Assembly (NCBI GenBank): GCA_003224515.1
Contig: QHZC01000487.1
Span: 2,653 to 7,795, forward strand
Origin: Acidobacteriota bacterium
Lineage (GTDB): Bacteria; Acidobacteriota; Terriglobia; Acidiferrales; UBA7541
DNA length: 5,143 bases
Direction: 5' to 3'
Of the stretch, positions 4,828 to 5,143 are shown in pieces. The translations under genes were made by a program, and so were the position numbers. Under the pieces are notes generated by a model. That model did not search any database. It was not told the DNA's origin and worked only from the letters and a program-made list of their open reading frames with translations. The stretch's first letter is position 1. The number at the start of each line of letters is the position of its first letter.

Positions 4828-4867
4828 AGCCGCCAAATTGGAGGGTCATAGACAATTTGGGATGGCT
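4828..4867. promoter_or_regulatory. Inverted repeat in the divergent enzyme/sigma intergenic region
   Basis: CCAAATTG (4833-4840) and CAATTTGG (4853-4860) are perfect inverted copies 12 bases apart. Outside them AGCC (4828-4831) and GGCT (4864-4867) can also pair. The element fills much of the 69-base gap between the two divergent start codons and could be an operator for either gene or an RNA hairpin. In a plus-strand transcript GGAGGG (4840-4845), an SD-like sequence, would lie almost wholly in the loop (its first G is the last base of the stem), with ATG 4862 at the base of the stem. On the minus strand it would be in the enzyme's leader. Confidence 0.5.
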
Positions 4868-5143
4868 GTCGGGTCTTATAGTTGCAGCGCAGAACGGACG
4901 GCAAGATTGGGCGGGAAAACACTGAGCGCCGAAGACGTGCGGCGGCTCTATGACCGGCACGGGCCTGCGCTGGTGGCATAAGCGTGTGGTTTCCTGACGG
5001 ATGCCGCGGCGGCGGAAGACGTAGTGCATCAGGTGTTTTTGGGGCTGCTGAGCGCGGAAATAACGATGCCGGATGTGCCGGTTGCGTATGTATATCGTGC
5101 CGTTCGAAACGCGGTGCTGAATGCACGGAGAAGCGGACTGAGA
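4862..5143 (+). pseudogene. ECF RNA polymerase sigma factor, interrupted by in-frame TAA and cut by right edge
   Basis: Translated straight through, this frame reads LSAEDVRRLYDRHGPALVA, stop, ACGFLTDAAAAEDVVHQVF, LGLL, then PVAYVYRAVRNAVLNARRS. This is sigma-70 region 2 of an extracytoplasmic-function sigma factor: the core-binding helix followed by DAAAAEDVVHQVF and the -10-recognition helix. TAA at 4979-4981 stands exactly where the family has tyrosine (LVAYA), one base from TAC or TAT, and the homology continues in the same frame. No frameshift is needed. Region 4 lies beyond the window. The start is uncertain: ATG 4862 has GGAGGG 16 bases upstream (too far unless the inverted repeat folds), and TTG 4907 is closer to the domain. 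TATAGT (4877-4882) is a possible -10 favouring the later start. It could be a recent pseudogene, a sequencing error, or a read-through stop. It is divergent from the trans-sulfuration gene. Confidence 0.75.

Noticed and set aside
4793..4861. A SAM or other methionine-related riboswitch before the trans-sulfuration gene
   Set aside because: The 69-base gap is too short for SAM-I and shows no recognisable SAM-riboswitch core; only the inverted repeat is present.
3842..4981. Plus-strand open frame of 379 codons antisense to the trans-sulfuration gene
   Set aside because: It is a shadow: its only recognisable part is the last roughly 40 residues, which belong to the sigma factor frame. The equal length to the opposite gene is coincidence.
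4793..5029. N-terminal extension of the trans-sulfuration enzyme up to 5029
   Set aside because: The added residues are non-homologous and overlap the sigma factor coding region on the opposite strand.

Overview
The window looks like a chromosomal piece of a moderately GC-rich, soil-type bacterium. An acidobacterial (Acidobacteriota) origin is my best guess. It rests on the style of the proteins (a LACTB-like secreted hydrolase, a YtrA-type GntR remnant, a membrane protein with a degenerate GGDEF domain, a 'YDRHGPALVAY'-type ECF sigma factor), GTG starts, leaderless-looking promoters and small palindromic intergenic repeats. No rRNA, tRNA, CRISPR array, transposase or phage gene is visible.

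Layout, left to right. (1) 1-224, minus strand: the N-terminus of a lipoprotein that runs off the left edge, with a good -35/-10 pair placed so that transcription would start on the A of its ATG. (2) 378-1526, plus strand and divergent from it: a secreted serine hydrolase of the class C beta-lactamase/LACTB family. (3) 1601-1783, minus strand: the N-terminal part of a GntR-type regulator that breaks off inside its winged helix, probably a pseudogene. (4) 1871-2438, plus strand: a cold-shock protein gene (2117-2323) with an elaborate upstream region. It has a 20-bp palindrome over the -35 box, an extended -10 promoter, a leader of about 210 nt containing a strong intrinsic terminator well before the start codon, and a second strong terminator after the gene. 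(5) 2439-2723: a stretch with no recognisable gene that holds a hairpin, a short direct repeat and a dispersed-repeat-like sequence. (6) 2724-3485, plus strand: a two-helix membrane protein with a degenerate GGDEF domain. (7) 3486-3652: two diverged copies of a small palindromic repeat. (8) 3653-4792, minus strand: a PLP-dependent trans-sulfuration enzyme (cystathionine gamma-synthase/lyase type). (9) 4862-5143, plus strand and divergent: the start of an ECF sigma factor gene with an in-frame TAA where a tyrosine codon is expected, cut by the right edge.

The genes do not form one pathway. Each seems to be its own transcription unit, mostly divergent or separated by terminators. The most interesting parts are the cold-shock leader (operator-like palindrome plus internal terminator, suggesting attenuation or a short leader RNA), the interrupted sigma factor, the broken GntR gene, and the covarying palindromic repeats. 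All functional calls come from motif reading by eye; no database search was run.
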